A DNA stretch of 64,000 bases from Acidimicrobiales bacterium. GTDB lineage: Bacteria > Actinomycetota > Acidimicrobiia > Acidimicrobiales > Aldehydirespiratoraceae. A program made the position numbers and the translations under genes. The notes below the pieces were generated by a model, which was given only the letters and a program-made list of their open reading frames with translations, was not told where the DNA came from and did no database searches. The DNA lies in the NCBI GenBank assembly GCA_040219515.1, contig JAVJSI010000018.1:222511-286510 (forward strand), written 5' to 3'. Below are positions 34,158 through 42,781 of the stretch, piece after piece (the stretch's first letter is position 1; each line of letters opens with the position of its first letter).

Positions 34158-35395
34158 CCGGAACGGAGCTCGACGGTCGGCGGCGCGCTCGCGGCGGTAC
34201 GGCTCGACATCGTCGGCGGAATGCAGAGCGCGATGAAGAGCCACCACTGGCGTTGATAGAGCGCCTCGATCCCCAACGACGCGACGACCATGGCCACGTT
34301 CGCCCCGAGAACAGCCATCGCGAGATCGTCGTCATCGCGCTTTCTCCGCAGTGCGGCGTGGATGGGCAGCGCAACCGCCACGGCGAACATCGCGAGCCCG
34401 ACCGCCGACATCTCAGAGGTCAACCACACCGCCGTGTTGTGGGTGATCTTTCCCCGGCGTTCGCGGCTCTCCCCGAGCCCGAGCCCGAGTCCGTTCGACT
34501 CCGGGAACCAGCGCAGCGCCTCATCGATCTGACCCTCACGGGCAGCGACGGTGTCGGGTCGTCGCTCCCAGTCCGACAACGTGTCACCCAGGATCCCCGA
34601 GCTGGCACCGATGAGCAGCGCCGCAAAGGCGATGAAGGCGAACCGGCTGAGCTTGGCGACGCTGATGTGGGTCGCGGCGAAGATCGCCAACGCAGCGATC
34701 CCGAAGGCGATGAGCCCCCCGCGCGAACGAGTGAAGACGAGCAGCAGGAGGAACAACACGCTGAGGGAGCCACGAACGGCGCTCGACCGGAAGACCCGGT
34801 GGCCGTAGCGCCAGTGCACGACCAACGCCACTGCGTACGCCGCCCCCGCGTTGTTGGGGTCGTACTGCATGCCACCGAACCGAGGGTCGATCTTGGCATC
34901 GAGGAACGGTAGAACGTCGAACCACTTCCAGTCGACATAGGCGATCGCCCCGTTCACCGCCATCCCGATCAGCCAGACCCGGATGATCTTCGGCCCCCAC
35001 CCTTCACTCACATGATGGGCAGTGACGAAGAACCAGACGCCCAGCAGCAGCGCACCGAAGAGTTTCACGTTGATGGCCCAGGCCGTCACCTCACCAGCCC
35101 TGAACAACGTGACGATCAGGCCATACGCGAGCGTTCCGACCATGAACAGTGGCAGGAGGGACACGGGTTCACGGCGCAGCCGCAGCACTCCGGGAGCGGC
35201 GAGGACCGAGAGCACCAAGAGGATGTCGCCGGGCGCAAAGCGCGTTTCGCTGACGCTCTTGAACGCGTCGAGCTCGAGCTGCTGGGGCATGCAGAAGACG
35301 GCGAGGAGGAACAGCCGACGCGAGAAGGAGCGCGTTTTCTCGTACGGAGAGTGTTCTGCAAGTGGACTTCGAGGCGCGAACGCTCGGTCGAGCAT
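34154..35395 (-). CDS. O-antigen ligase / polymerase-like membrane protein
   Basis: The ATG at 35393-35395 begins 413 residues with about 11 hydrophobic helices and a large outer loop. LVFTRSRGGLIAFGIAAL is the Wzy/WaaL-type signature with its arginines; LGLGLGESRERRGKITHNT with a conserved His follows. Such proteins link or polymerise undecaprenyl-bound repeat units on the outer face. An open frame continues far upstream but lacks hydrophobic segments and overlaps the SLH gene, so the shorter start is chosen. Confidence 0.83.
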   Translation of the reverse strand: MLDRAFAPRSPLAEHSPYEKTRSFSRRLFLLAVFCMPQQLELDAFKSVSETRFAPGDILLVLSVLAAPGVLRLRREPVSLLPLFMVGTLAYGLIVTLFRAGEVTAWAINVKLFGALLLGVWFFVTAHHVSEGWGPKIIRVWLIGMAVNGAIAYVDWKWFDVLPFLDAKIDPRFGGMQYDPNNAGAAYAVALVVHWRYGHRVFRSSAVRGSLSVLFLLLLVFTRSRGGLIAFGIAALAIFAATHISVAKLSRFAFIAFAALLIGASSGILGDTLSDWERRPDTVAAREGQIDEALRWFPESNGLGLGLGESRERRGKITHNTAVWLTSEMSAVGLAMFAVAVALPIHAALRRKRDDDDLAMAVLGANVAMVVASLGIEALYQRQWWLFIALCIPPTMSSRTAASAPPTVELRSG

Positions 35396-35444
35396 GCGAC
35401 CAGAGGTTACCACGCCTCCCCTCGGGGGCCCTTCTCCGTAGCCG

Positions 35445-37277
35445 TCATACCATGGGGCTTCCCGCCAGCCGCCAGAGGAACGTGGCCATCTGGCCCCGGG
35501 TGACCGGATCCTCCGGCGAGAAGGCCGCGGGTCCGGTCCCGGTCGTGATGTTTCGCTCCGAGAGCCAGTCGATTGCTTCGGTGTAGTACTGGTCGCGGGG
35601 GACGTCGCGAAAGGCCGACCGCCGCGCGTCGCCGGGCGCACCCTCGAAGCGCCACAGGAACGTGGCGACCTGGGCCCGGGTGACCGGATCTTCCGGAGAG
35701 AATCGGTTCCCACCGGTACCGGTCGTCACCCCCTCCGCCTTCGCCCAATCGACGGCCTTCGCGTAGAAGGCCGACCGAGCGACATCGGAGTATCCGGAGT
35801 TCGGCGACCCGGTGGGCGACCCGCGGTAGCGCCACAGGAACGTGACCATCTGCCCGCGGGTGACAACGGCGTCGGGCGAGAACACCCCGGGCCCGGTGCC
35901 GGTGGTGATTCCGCGGGCGGACAGCCACGCGACTGCGTGTGCGTAGTACGCGTCGGCAGGCACGTCGGAGAACACGAGCGGGCCGTGGCCGGTTGGGCTC
36001 ACGCCCTGACCCGACTGCCCGGGGGACCCCGCTCCAGCGGAAAAGAGATCGAGCTTCCCGAACTTCTGGCCCAGGATCTCACGGTCATCGGCTTCCAACC
36101 ACTCGGACAACACGGTGGCATGGACCTCTCGGAAGTCGAGGTGATGCTTCATGTCACCCCGACGGTCGAGGTCGGTGATCGATGGTTGGATGCCCTTCAG
36201 GCCACCCTTGACCCGTTCGCCGATCATCATCACCATGCCGGCCGTGCCATGGTCGGTCCCGCCGGAGGCGTTGGGGACCACGCGACGACCGAACTCCGAG
36301 AACACGAGCATGGCGGTGCGGCTCACGAGCGCCGGCGACAGCTCGGCGAAGAACTCCTCGATCCCGGCGTCGAGGTCGCCGAGAAGCCGTTCGTGGTCGG
36401 GCCGCTGGGCGTCGTGGTGATCGAACCCGCGCAGCGTGGTCGTGATGATCTGCGTACCCAGATCGAGGTTGGCCACCCGTGCGGCCAGGGACATCTCGCG
36501 CGCGAATCCCTCGGCCGGCAGGGCGCCGCCGAAGGCCGGCCCTACGTCGAGGGCGCGGTCGATGGCCGCGCTGTAGATGTCGCTGAACGCACCGACGGCG
36601 GGACTCACGTCGCGGCCGCCACCGGCAAGGCCCGCGAGCGCCTCATGGACGAATCGCTCGTGACGAAGGTGGCGGTCCGAACCGAACAGCGAGCCCTCGG
36701 GTGGAAGGACGGTGGGTTTGCTCGCGTCCCCGACGACCAGGAGCGGAGCTGTCCGCTCGATGGCCACGGCCCGCAGTCCGCCGCGGTCGACGCCATCCAC
36801 GAATCGCCCGAGCCAACCGGTCGGATTCAGCATCCCCGGCTTTCCGCTCATCCAGGTGGCCGCCGAGGTGAAATGGCTGCGATCGTCGGACGCCTCGCCG
36901 ACCCCCCGGACGAACGCCACGCGTCCGGTGTCATAGCGGGCCTTCAATCGGGGCATGACCGGGTTGAGGAAGAGCCCTTCCCCGATTGCGGTCGAGTCGT
37001 CGACGCTCACCGCCATCGACCCTCGCTGACGGTGGTATGCGCCGTCCTCTGCGGGAACGAGCGTGTTCAGATGATCGTTGCCGCCATTGAGGTACACGAC
37101 GACCAGCAGGCGAGCGGAGGGGTGGAGGGGTGCTGCGGCGGACGCGGCGGCGTCGAGCCATCCGGGCACGAGCGCGGCGGCACCGCCCGCGGCCAGAGCA
37201 CCCTGGAGGAACCGGCGCCGCGCGATTCCCGAGGCCTCGGACGTCGGGAGGAGCCGGCTTTGGGAAGAGACCATCAT
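35445..37277 (-). CDS. Tat-exported DUF1501 protein with three C-terminal SLH repeats
   Basis: The ATG at 37275-37277 gives 610 residues. A twin-arginine signal (GIARRRFLQGALAAGGAA) is followed by a DUF1501 domain (about 50-425; LLVVVYLNGGNDHLNTLVP, MLVFSEFGRRVVPNASGG, DHGTAGMVMMIG), which resembles alkaline-phosphatase-fold sulfatases. After a Gly/Ser linker come three S-layer homology repeats (about 440-610), each with FSDV...YY, ITTGTG, FSPE/D and VTRGQ, ending FLWR. SLH repeats bind wall polymers, so the protein should be anchored at the surface. It follows its usual partner, a DUF1800 gene, after 7 bp. Confidence 0.92.
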   Translation of the reverse strand: MMVSSQSRLLPTSEASGIARRRFLQGALAAGGAAALVPGWLDAAASAAAPLHPSARLLVVVYLNGGNDHLNTLVPAEDGAYHRQRGSMAVSVDDSTAIGEGLFLNPVMPRLKARYDTGRVAFVRGVGEASDDRSHFTSAATWMSGKPGMLNPTGWLGRFVDGVDRGGLRAVAIERTAPLLVVGDASKPTVLPPEGSLFGSDRHLRHERFVHEALAGLAGGGRDVSPAVGAFSDIYSAAIDRALDVGPAFGGALPAEGFAREMSLAARVANLDLGTQIITTTLRGFDHHDAQRPDHERLLGDLDAGIEEFFAELSPALVSRTAMLVFSEFGRRVVPNASGGTDHGTAGMVMMIGERVKGGLKGIQPSITDLDRRGDMKHHLDFREVHATVLSEWLEADDREILGQKFGKLDLFSAGAGSPGQSGQGVSPTGHGPLVFSDVPADAYYAHAVAWLSARGITTGTGPGVFSPDAVVTRGQMVTFLWRYRGSPTGSPNSGYSDVARSAFYAKAVDWAKAEGVTTGTGGNRFSPEDPVTRAQVATFLWRFEGAPGDARRSAFRDVPRDQYYTEAIDWLSERNITTGTGPAAFSPEDPVTRGQMATFLWRLAGSPMV

Positions 37278-37284
37278 CGTCGCC

Positions 37285-38685
37285 TCATTGGACTTGGAAC
37301 TCCGGTGACAACACGCCCAGGAGGAACCCCTGCATCGGCATGGGCCACGTGCCCATTTCGGTGGCGCGTCGGTGCCACCGCTCCATCTCACGCCGAGTGC
37401 TCGCGCTCACGGTCTCGAGTCCGAAGAGATCGAGAATCGCCTGTGTGGCCTGGGCCGGAGTGAGCGACGCGATGTCGGAGAGCAGCCCGCGATCAGCCGC
37501 CTCCCAACGAACCACCTGGTTCATGAGCGAGCCTCTCGCCCACAGCGAGGAAGTGGAGATCCAGGTGTCGCCACCTCCCCACCCCTCGACGCCCGGCGGG
37601 TCGAACAGGACCTGCCCCATGGGGATCATGCGCCACCGCAATCCCATCGTGGCGGCGGGGATTCCCGTTCGCTTGACGACGGAGGCCACGTACTCGGCCG
37701 GCGACTTCGGGAGCGCATGGCGCGTGGTCGACCTCCAGAACTCGTCGTGCAGGAGAACAGCCCGCAACAAGGCTGCGACCTGCATGTCCGACGCGACGAA
37801 CGCGCCGGCCAGATCGGACACAACGGCATCCGACGGCCTGTCGTGGACCAGGAATCGGAACAGTTTCCGGGCGATGTGACGGGCGGTGGCGGTACGTCGT
37901 GAGCCGTCGACGAGCTCGTCGACGGTGTCCCTCTCGCCCGCGTTCTGGGCGATGCCGTTCCAGTTCGCTGTGACACCGAAGAGTCGCTTGTCGCCGTGGT
38001 CGTGCATCTCCGGCCGGTAGACGTAGGACGTGTCGCGAAACGAGCCGTTCCAACCGACGGTGTTGTGGCCGGTCCATGCCCGGGCCATCGCAACCACGTC
38101 GTCCTCGCTGTAGTGGCCGACGCCGCAGGTGTAGAGCTCCATGAGCTCTCGCGCGAAGTTCTCCTGGACCAGCCCGGCGACGTTGGTCTCGTTGTCGAGA
38201 TAGACGAGCATCGCCGGATGGACAGCGACGGCCTTGACGAGGGCGCTGAAGTTCCCGAGTCCCATTCGTCGGAACATTCGCAACTGGTCCCACATGACGG
38301 GGAAGTCCCCGACCTTGTCCTGTGCACATGCGAAATGGCCGTGCCAGAAAAGCACCATCTTCTCTTGGAGCGCAGACGGGGCCGCGACGGCACCGACGGC
38401 CGAGGGCAGGACCGTACGGTTCGGCAGGTTCGCCATCCGTGCCACCCACCAGTTGGTGGCCTGGGACTGTGCCTTCCACTGATCGCTCAGGGTGACGAAC
38501 GCGGGTTCCCCGACATCGGGACCCTCAGGTGCGGGATCCGAATCGGTGAACCCCATCAGGGCATCCACGCACGAGCGGCGCGTCCGTCCGGTCAGCGCGT
38601 CGATCTCGGCCGGCGTACCACCGAACCCGGCGCGTCGTAGCAGGTGCGCGGCGTCCGCGGCAGTGACGATGCTGTTGGGGGCCAA
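37285..38685 (-). CDS. DUF1800 family protein, partner of DUF1501
   Basis: DUF1800 and DUF1501 genes are found as pairs across bacteria, with unknown joint function. This 466-residue protein shows AAHLLRRAGFGGTPAEID at the N-terminus, MVLFWHGHFACAQDKV, ENFARELMELYTCGVGHYSEDDV and GWGGGDTWISTSSL, the recognised DUF1800 blocks. The most likely start is a TTG at 38683-38685, with GGAGGA 9 bases upstream; no ATG fits better. No clear signal peptide is seen with this start, so secretion may depend on the partner or on a different start. Confidence 0.88.
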   Translation of the reverse strand: MAPNSIVTAADAAHLLRRAGFGGTPAEIDALTGRTRRSCVDALMGFTDSDPAPEGPDVGEPAFVTLSDQWKAQSQATNWWVARMANLPNRTVLPSAVGAVAAPSALQEKMVLFWHGHFACAQDKVGDFPVMWDQLRMFRRMGLGNFSALVKAVAVHPAMLVYLDNETNVAGLVQENFARELMELYTCGVGHYSEDDVVAMARAWTGHNTVGWNGSFRDTSYVYRPEMHDHGDKRLFGVTANWNGIAQNAGERDTVDELVDGSRRTATARHIARKLFRFLVHDRPSDAVVSDLAGAFVASDMQVAALLRAVLLHDEFWRSTTRHALPKSPAEYVASVVKRTGIPAATMGLRWRMIPMGQVLFDPPGVEGWGGGDTWISTSSLWARGSLMNQVVRWEAADRGLLSDIASLTPAQATQAILDLFGLETVSASTRREMERWHRRATEMGTWPMPMQGFLLGVLSPEFQVQ

Positions 38686-38785
38686 TGGCTCGCATCCTCC
38701 GGATCAGAGCAAGATCATCTCTAGTATCGACCCGAACAGCGTGCAATTGAGTGTCGCCCCCGCAGCTCCCCCGGGCGTGCACCCT

Positions 38786-39877
38786 TCAGTCGGCGAGATC
38801 CGACAGCAACTGGTGCAACCATTCACACTGCGTCTCGCGACGTTCCTCGAGCAAGCCCGGTTTCGGTACCAGCTTTCCGTCGACCGGGGGCTCGGCGTTG
38901 ACCTGATCGAGCAGCCCGGCCCGCGGCGTGTCGCCGAGGAACCAGGACGGGCGGCCGTAGGCCGCGGCGGCCACACACGAATGCACGCGGTCGGCCATCA
39001 CGAGTTCGGCGTTGGCCAGCAGGTCGAGGTACGAGAAGGGCTCGTCGGCCACGAACGAGTTCGGATGGCGGTAGTTCAGCCGGTGGAGCGGCGGGTTCGC
39101 ACGGTTCGAGGTACGGACGATCGTGTAGGGACCGACAGAATCGTTCGTTCGACGCCGGCGCAGCGCTTGGCCGGCGTAGCTCGCGACATGCCCGAACCCC
39201 GCGAGGCGACCCAGCACCCGGGCCGCCGGCCGGACCATGATCGTGGCATCCGGGAGGGCATAGCCGGCCGACGTCGCCCCGAGACCGGCCGATGGTTCGT
39301 CGGTCCGAGCGCTGATACGGGGCTCCGGGAACCGGTCGAAGTTCACGACCACGTAGTGCGGGGAGCCATCGAGCGAGTTCGGCTGGTATGCCCACGGGAG
39401 AAAGAACGCCGAGTCGAGGCCCGACACCGACTCGATCCCGGCGTCGGTGAGGACCTGGTGGGTCACCTCGTCGCGAGCACAGGCACCAGCGACGAGGCCT
39501 GAGTCGGCGAGGTCGCGAACGAGTGACCGCTCGTGAGAGTCGAAGCGAAACAGTCCGATTCCCAACAGAAGGACCCGCGTGCCCCTTGCCTTGAGTTCCT
39601 CGAACGTGCTCGCCCACATCTCGTCGAATCCTCGACGCAGCGTTGGCCCCTGCAACACGAGGAGATCGGGGTCGTACCACTGGATGATGTCGAGGCTGGC
39701 ACGAGGGCGACCGCTGGACTTTCGCCACAGGGTCCAGTTGCCGGGACTGTCAGGGACGAAGAAGACGTCGGCCTCGGGGGCAGCCCGCTCGATGAGCGCC
39801 CGACCACCGAGCTGGAAGAAAGCGTTGCCGATGTTCTGTGAGTAGTACCCGGAGGTCACTGCTATTCGGGTTGCCAT
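38786..39877 (-). CDS. polysaccharide pyruvyl transferase family protein
   Basis: The ATG at 39875-39877 has GGAG 7 bases upstream. The 363-residue protein starts IAVTSGYYSQNIGNAFFQLGG and contains VLLLGIGLFRFDS, ACARDEVTHQVLTDAGI and a C-terminal DLLANAELVMADRVHSCVAAAAYGR segment, the pattern of the CsaB/WcaK family that places pyruvate ketals on sugars. In Bacillus, CsaB pyruvylation creates the ligand for SLH domains. Here an SLH protein is encoded two genes downstream, so the same anchoring logic is likely. Confidence 0.85.
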   Translation of the reverse strand: MATRIAVTSGYYSQNIGNAFFQLGGRALIERAAPEADVFFVPDSPGNWTLWRKSSGRPRASLDIIQWYDPDLLVLQGPTLRRGFDEMWASTFEELKARGTRVLLLGIGLFRFDSHERSLVRDLADSGLVAGACARDEVTHQVLTDAGIESVSGLDSAFFLPWAYQPNSLDGSPHYVVVNFDRFPEPRISARTDEPSAGLGATSAGYALPDATIMVRPAARVLGRLAGFGHVASYAGQALRRRRTNDSVGPYTIVRTSNRANPPLHRLNYRHPNSFVADEPFSYLDLLANAELVMADRVHSCVAAAAYGRPSWFLGDTPRAGLLDQVNAEPPVDGKLVPKPGLLEERRETQCEWLHQLLSDLAD

Positions 39878-39997
39878 CGTCGCTCCGTCGTTGGCATCAG
39901 GCTGCGGACGGTACCACGCCCATTCTTCTCTGGCGAAGCCCCGCGCCGCGGTCCGCGCACGCGAGACCACGACGCATGTCGCGGTCCGGAAGCCTGG

Positions 39998-41635
39998 TCA
40001 GGCCAGCGCTCGTTCGCCCTCCCGCCGGGGCTGACCGGCGAGATAGACAGGATGCGAGGACCGGGTCCGGTTGGCCACCAGGCCGACGAGATTGGCCCCC
40101 GAATTCCGGAGCAGGTCGATCGTGAGTTGTACTTCCTCGCGTCGAGAGTAGGCGGGGTCGTAGACGACTACGACGGTGTCGGCGTGGTGCGCGACCAGCC
40201 GGGAATCGGACGCGCCGAGCGTTGGTGTGGCATCGATGACGATCAGATCGTAGACGCTGCGCAGCTGTCCGAGCATGAGACCGAACCGGTCGGAACGCAG
40301 CAGGTCGCTGGCGGACTCCGACTGCTCGCAGTCGACGACCTGCAGGGTGGGGAGGTCGGTCGAGATCGCGACCTCTTCGACCGAGGCGGTCCCCGCCAGC
40401 AGATCGCTGAGGGTCAGGCTGGGGTGGTCGAGCTCCAGCCGGTCGACCACCGACGGGTTGGCGAAGTCGGCATCGATGAGCAGTACCCGGGTGCCTCGGG
40501 ACGCTTCGGCTTGCGCGAGGTTGACCACGGTCTGCGTTTTGCCCACGCCTGCCCGGTCCGAGCTGAAGACGATGCTCTGGAGCGGCTCCGAGACATTGCT
40601 GAGCCAAAGGCTGTTGAGCAGTACGTGGTAGCCGCTGAGTTCAGCGGGTGAGAGGTCGCGAAACCGTCGGACACGGCCAGGGGCCGCGCGATCCCTGCGG
40701 ATCTCCCCGATTGTCGCCATCACCGGCGTGTCGACCAGCCGGGAAAGCTCTGCACCGTCGAAGGGGTGCCTGTCGAGGAACTCACGGACCACGGCGAGGA
40801 CGGCGCCCAGAATGAGGCTCGCCAAGATCGCGAACATGATGGCGACGGGCAGATCGGGTGAGACCGGATCGGCCGGAAGCCGGGCGTTGACGCTGACCCG
40901 TCCTATCGATTCGGGCTGGTCGAGAACACCCAGGACTCGGGACACACGGCCCAACTCGAGCTCGGCCTCGCCGATCTGGGTGCTGAGGCTGTTGAGAAGC
41001 GGCTGCCGCTCCGCGACGAGAAGCTGATACTCGGAGTCGAGCGCGAGCTGTTCGAGAGCACCGGTCGCCGCTTCGCGGCGACTTCGGGCATCCTCGATCT
41101 CGGCGTTGACCTCGGACCGTTCCTGAACCAGCCGGTCCCGGCGCGTGGTGAGCGCCTCCTGTTGGCTCTCGAAGGAGCGGCGGAACTCGGCAGTGCGTTC
41201 GGCGAGATAGACCTCGGCCGCGGCTGTCGCCCCCTGCTGCGCCTTCTCCGCCGAATCCGCCTCCACCTCGAGGAGAAGGACCGACGCATCCTCGATGTCC
41301 TGGTCGGGCGCCTGGGTCCTCACGGAGCCGTCGACCTCCACCTCGAATCCCGCCGCTTCCTCGACTGCCCTGAGGTAGCGATCGCTGCCGACATAGGCGA
41401 GTTCGGCCAGCGGTTGACGCTTGAGGTCATCGCTGGTCTGGTTGAAGAGCGCCTCGTTGGCGTCGGTGAGAATCAGGACCGATGACGACGACGCGTAGAC
41501 CTTGTCGCGCATCAGGGTGGCCACCGCCACGATACCGACGATGACGAGCATTGTGCCGACCACCCAGCGCCACCGACGCCGGAACAACGCCAGGTAGTCA
41601 CCCAACGCCAGCTCTTCGATATTCGATTCAGGCAC
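39998..41635 (-). CDS. Wzz chain-length domain fused to a Wzc-type tyrosine kinase (BY-kinase)
   Basis: The GTG at 41633-41635 has AGGAG 5 bases upstream. Of 545 residues, 1-290 hold two membrane helices (about 25-44 and 262-284) around a long coiled-coil outer region, as in Wzz co-polymerases. The C-terminal part is a BY-kinase: Walker A FSSDRAGVGKTQT, Walker A' VLLIDADFANPS and Walker B YDLIVIDATP. A tyrosine-rich tail is missing, with only one Tyr near the end (HPVYLAG). It should set polymer length and control export together with the polymerase. It diverges from the kinase-like gene across a region with short repeats. Confidence 0.9.
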   Translation of the reverse strand: MPESNIEELALGDYLALFRRRWRWVVGTMLVIVGIVAVATLMRDKVYASSSSVLILTDANEALFNQTSDDLKRQPLAELAYVGSDRYLRAVEEAAGFEVEVDGSVRTQAPDQDIEDASVLLLEVEADSAEKAQQGATAAAEVYLAERTAEFRRSFESQQEALTTRRDRLVQERSEVNAEIEDARSRREAATGALEQLALDSEYQLLVAERQPLLNSLSTQIGEAELELGRVSRVLGVLDQPESIGRVSVNARLPADPVSPDLPVAIMFAILASLILGAVLAVVREFLDRHPFDGAELSRLVDTPVMATIGEIRRDRAAPGRVRRFRDLSPAELSGYHVLLNSLWLSNVSEPLQSIVFSSDRAGVGKTQTVVNLAQAEASRGTRVLLIDADFANPSVVDRLELDHPSLTLSDLLAGTASVEEVAISTDLPTLQVVDCEQSESASDLLRSDRFGLMLGQLRSVYDLIVIDATPTLGASDSRLVAHHADTVVVVYDPAYSRREEVQLTIDLLRNSGANLVGLVANRTRSSHPVYLAGQPRREGERALA

Positions 41636-41823
41636 TCGGGCTCCTATGAGTTCGATCGCGTCGCCTCGCCGCCGAAGGATACCAGCCTGTGGAAACCTAC
41701 TAACAGGGGGCGTTTTGCCCATTCCCAGGAAAGCGAGCCGGCCCCGGAACGCGGCGCGGGCCGATCCCGAGGGCTATCGTCCCGCCGACCGCATTTCGAC
41801 CACCAGCGGGCGGCACCCTACAC

Positions 41824-41880
41824 TCCGTAGCCTTCCCACTCTGTCCGTACTTTTTCTTGTCCGTACTGTACCTGTCCGTA
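41824..41880. repeat. four direct TCCGTA repeats in the divergent polysaccharide promoter
   Basis: TCCGTA occurs at 41824, 41844, 41860 and 41875, with spacings of 20, 16 and 15 bp. The outer two lie in longer copies of TCCGTAGCCTTCCCA, and the inner two share TGTCCGTACT. The cluster is in the 275-bp gap between the BY-kinase gene and the divergent kinase-like gene. Repeats of this kind may bind a transcription factor as tandem half-sites; no regulator in the window can be linked to them. Confidence 0.6.
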
Positions 41881-41910
41881 GCCTTCCCAGTCCGGGGGTT
41901 GTTGTTCCAG

Positions 41911-42747
41911 ATGAGCGATCACCGGCAGCCGATGGGTGCAGCCCCCCACAGGCCGATCAACAGAGGCGATTCGATCGATCTGGGCCCTCTCGGAGTTGCG
42001 CGTGTCGGACGCGTCACTCAGCGGAACTGGTCGCGAGTGGCCAAGGTGTCCACCGACACCGAGCAGTACTTCCTGAAGCAGTTCGTCGATCGGGTCGGCA
42101 AATGGCACCGACGCGGCTTCGAGGGCGACCGCCACACCGTCGAGTCGCTGGGCGACGACCTGGCCGGCGTCTCCGTCTTGCGGCCGGTGTTGCGTGATGA
42201 ACAGCGCCTGTTCATGGTGTTTCCCTATATCGAGATGACGACGATCGACTCGATGACCAGACGCGACGCCACACGCAGCGACGCTGCGACGCGCGTGGGC
42301 GATGCAATGGCCGCCATCCTTCGCGCCCGAGCGGTCGACGACGACCCCGAACGAGTGCTGGTGTGGAAGGGCCTCGATCCCAAGAACATCGGGTGGTCGC
42401 CCGACGGACGCCTGTGGGTGTTCGACTTCGGACCCACGGTCGAGACGACCCTTCATGATGCGGCGGCGCTCGTCGTCGCAGCCGGACTGCTCTCTCGCTG
42501 GGTCGCCCGTCCCGGACTGCACCTGATCGCACCAGAACGACGGATCCTCCGCGGCGTCTCCGAGCCTGTCGCCCCGATGACCACGCTCGACGAGGTACAA
42601 CGGGCGCTTCGCGGCCACAAGGAACTCCGCCAGCGCGAACCGCAACGTGAAGGTATCCGGGCGGCGGCGACCAAGCTGGGACTCCACACACTCGGTTGGG
42701 TGCACTGGCGTTCCATCGACAGAGAGGCGCAGAGGTTGTTCAGGTGA
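41911..42747 (+). CDS. small kinase-like protein in the polysaccharide locus
   Basis: From the ATG at 41911 the product has 278 residues; ATG 41932 is an alternative and neither has a clear ribosome site. The order of motifs suggests a protein-kinase-like fold: a lysine in EQYFLKQFVDR, a catalytic-loop-like VWKGLDPKNIGWSPDG (Asp and Asn placed as in HxDxxxxN), and VFDFGPTVE as the metal-binding DFG. It could phosphorylate a sugar or lipid, as lipopolysaccharide kinases and aminoglycoside phosphotransferases do. Family assignment is tentative. The TagF-like gene follows after 34 bp. Confidence 0.7.
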   Translation: MSDHRQPMGAAPHRPINRGDSIDLGPLGVARVGRVTQRNWSRVAKVSTDTEQYFLKQFVDRVGKWHRRGFEGDRHTVESLGDDLAGVSVLRPVLRDEQRLFMVFPYIEMTTIDSMTRRDATRSDAATRVGDAMAAILRARAVDDDPERVLVWKGLDPKNIGWSPDGRLWVFDFGPTVETTLHDAAALVVAAGLLSRWVARPGLHLIAPERRILRGVSEPVAPMTTLDEVQRALRGHKELRQREPQREGIRAAATKLGLHTLGWVHWRSIDREAQRLFR

Positions 42748-42781
42748 GCTACGGGACCCTTTCGACGGGTTGACCGCGGCA

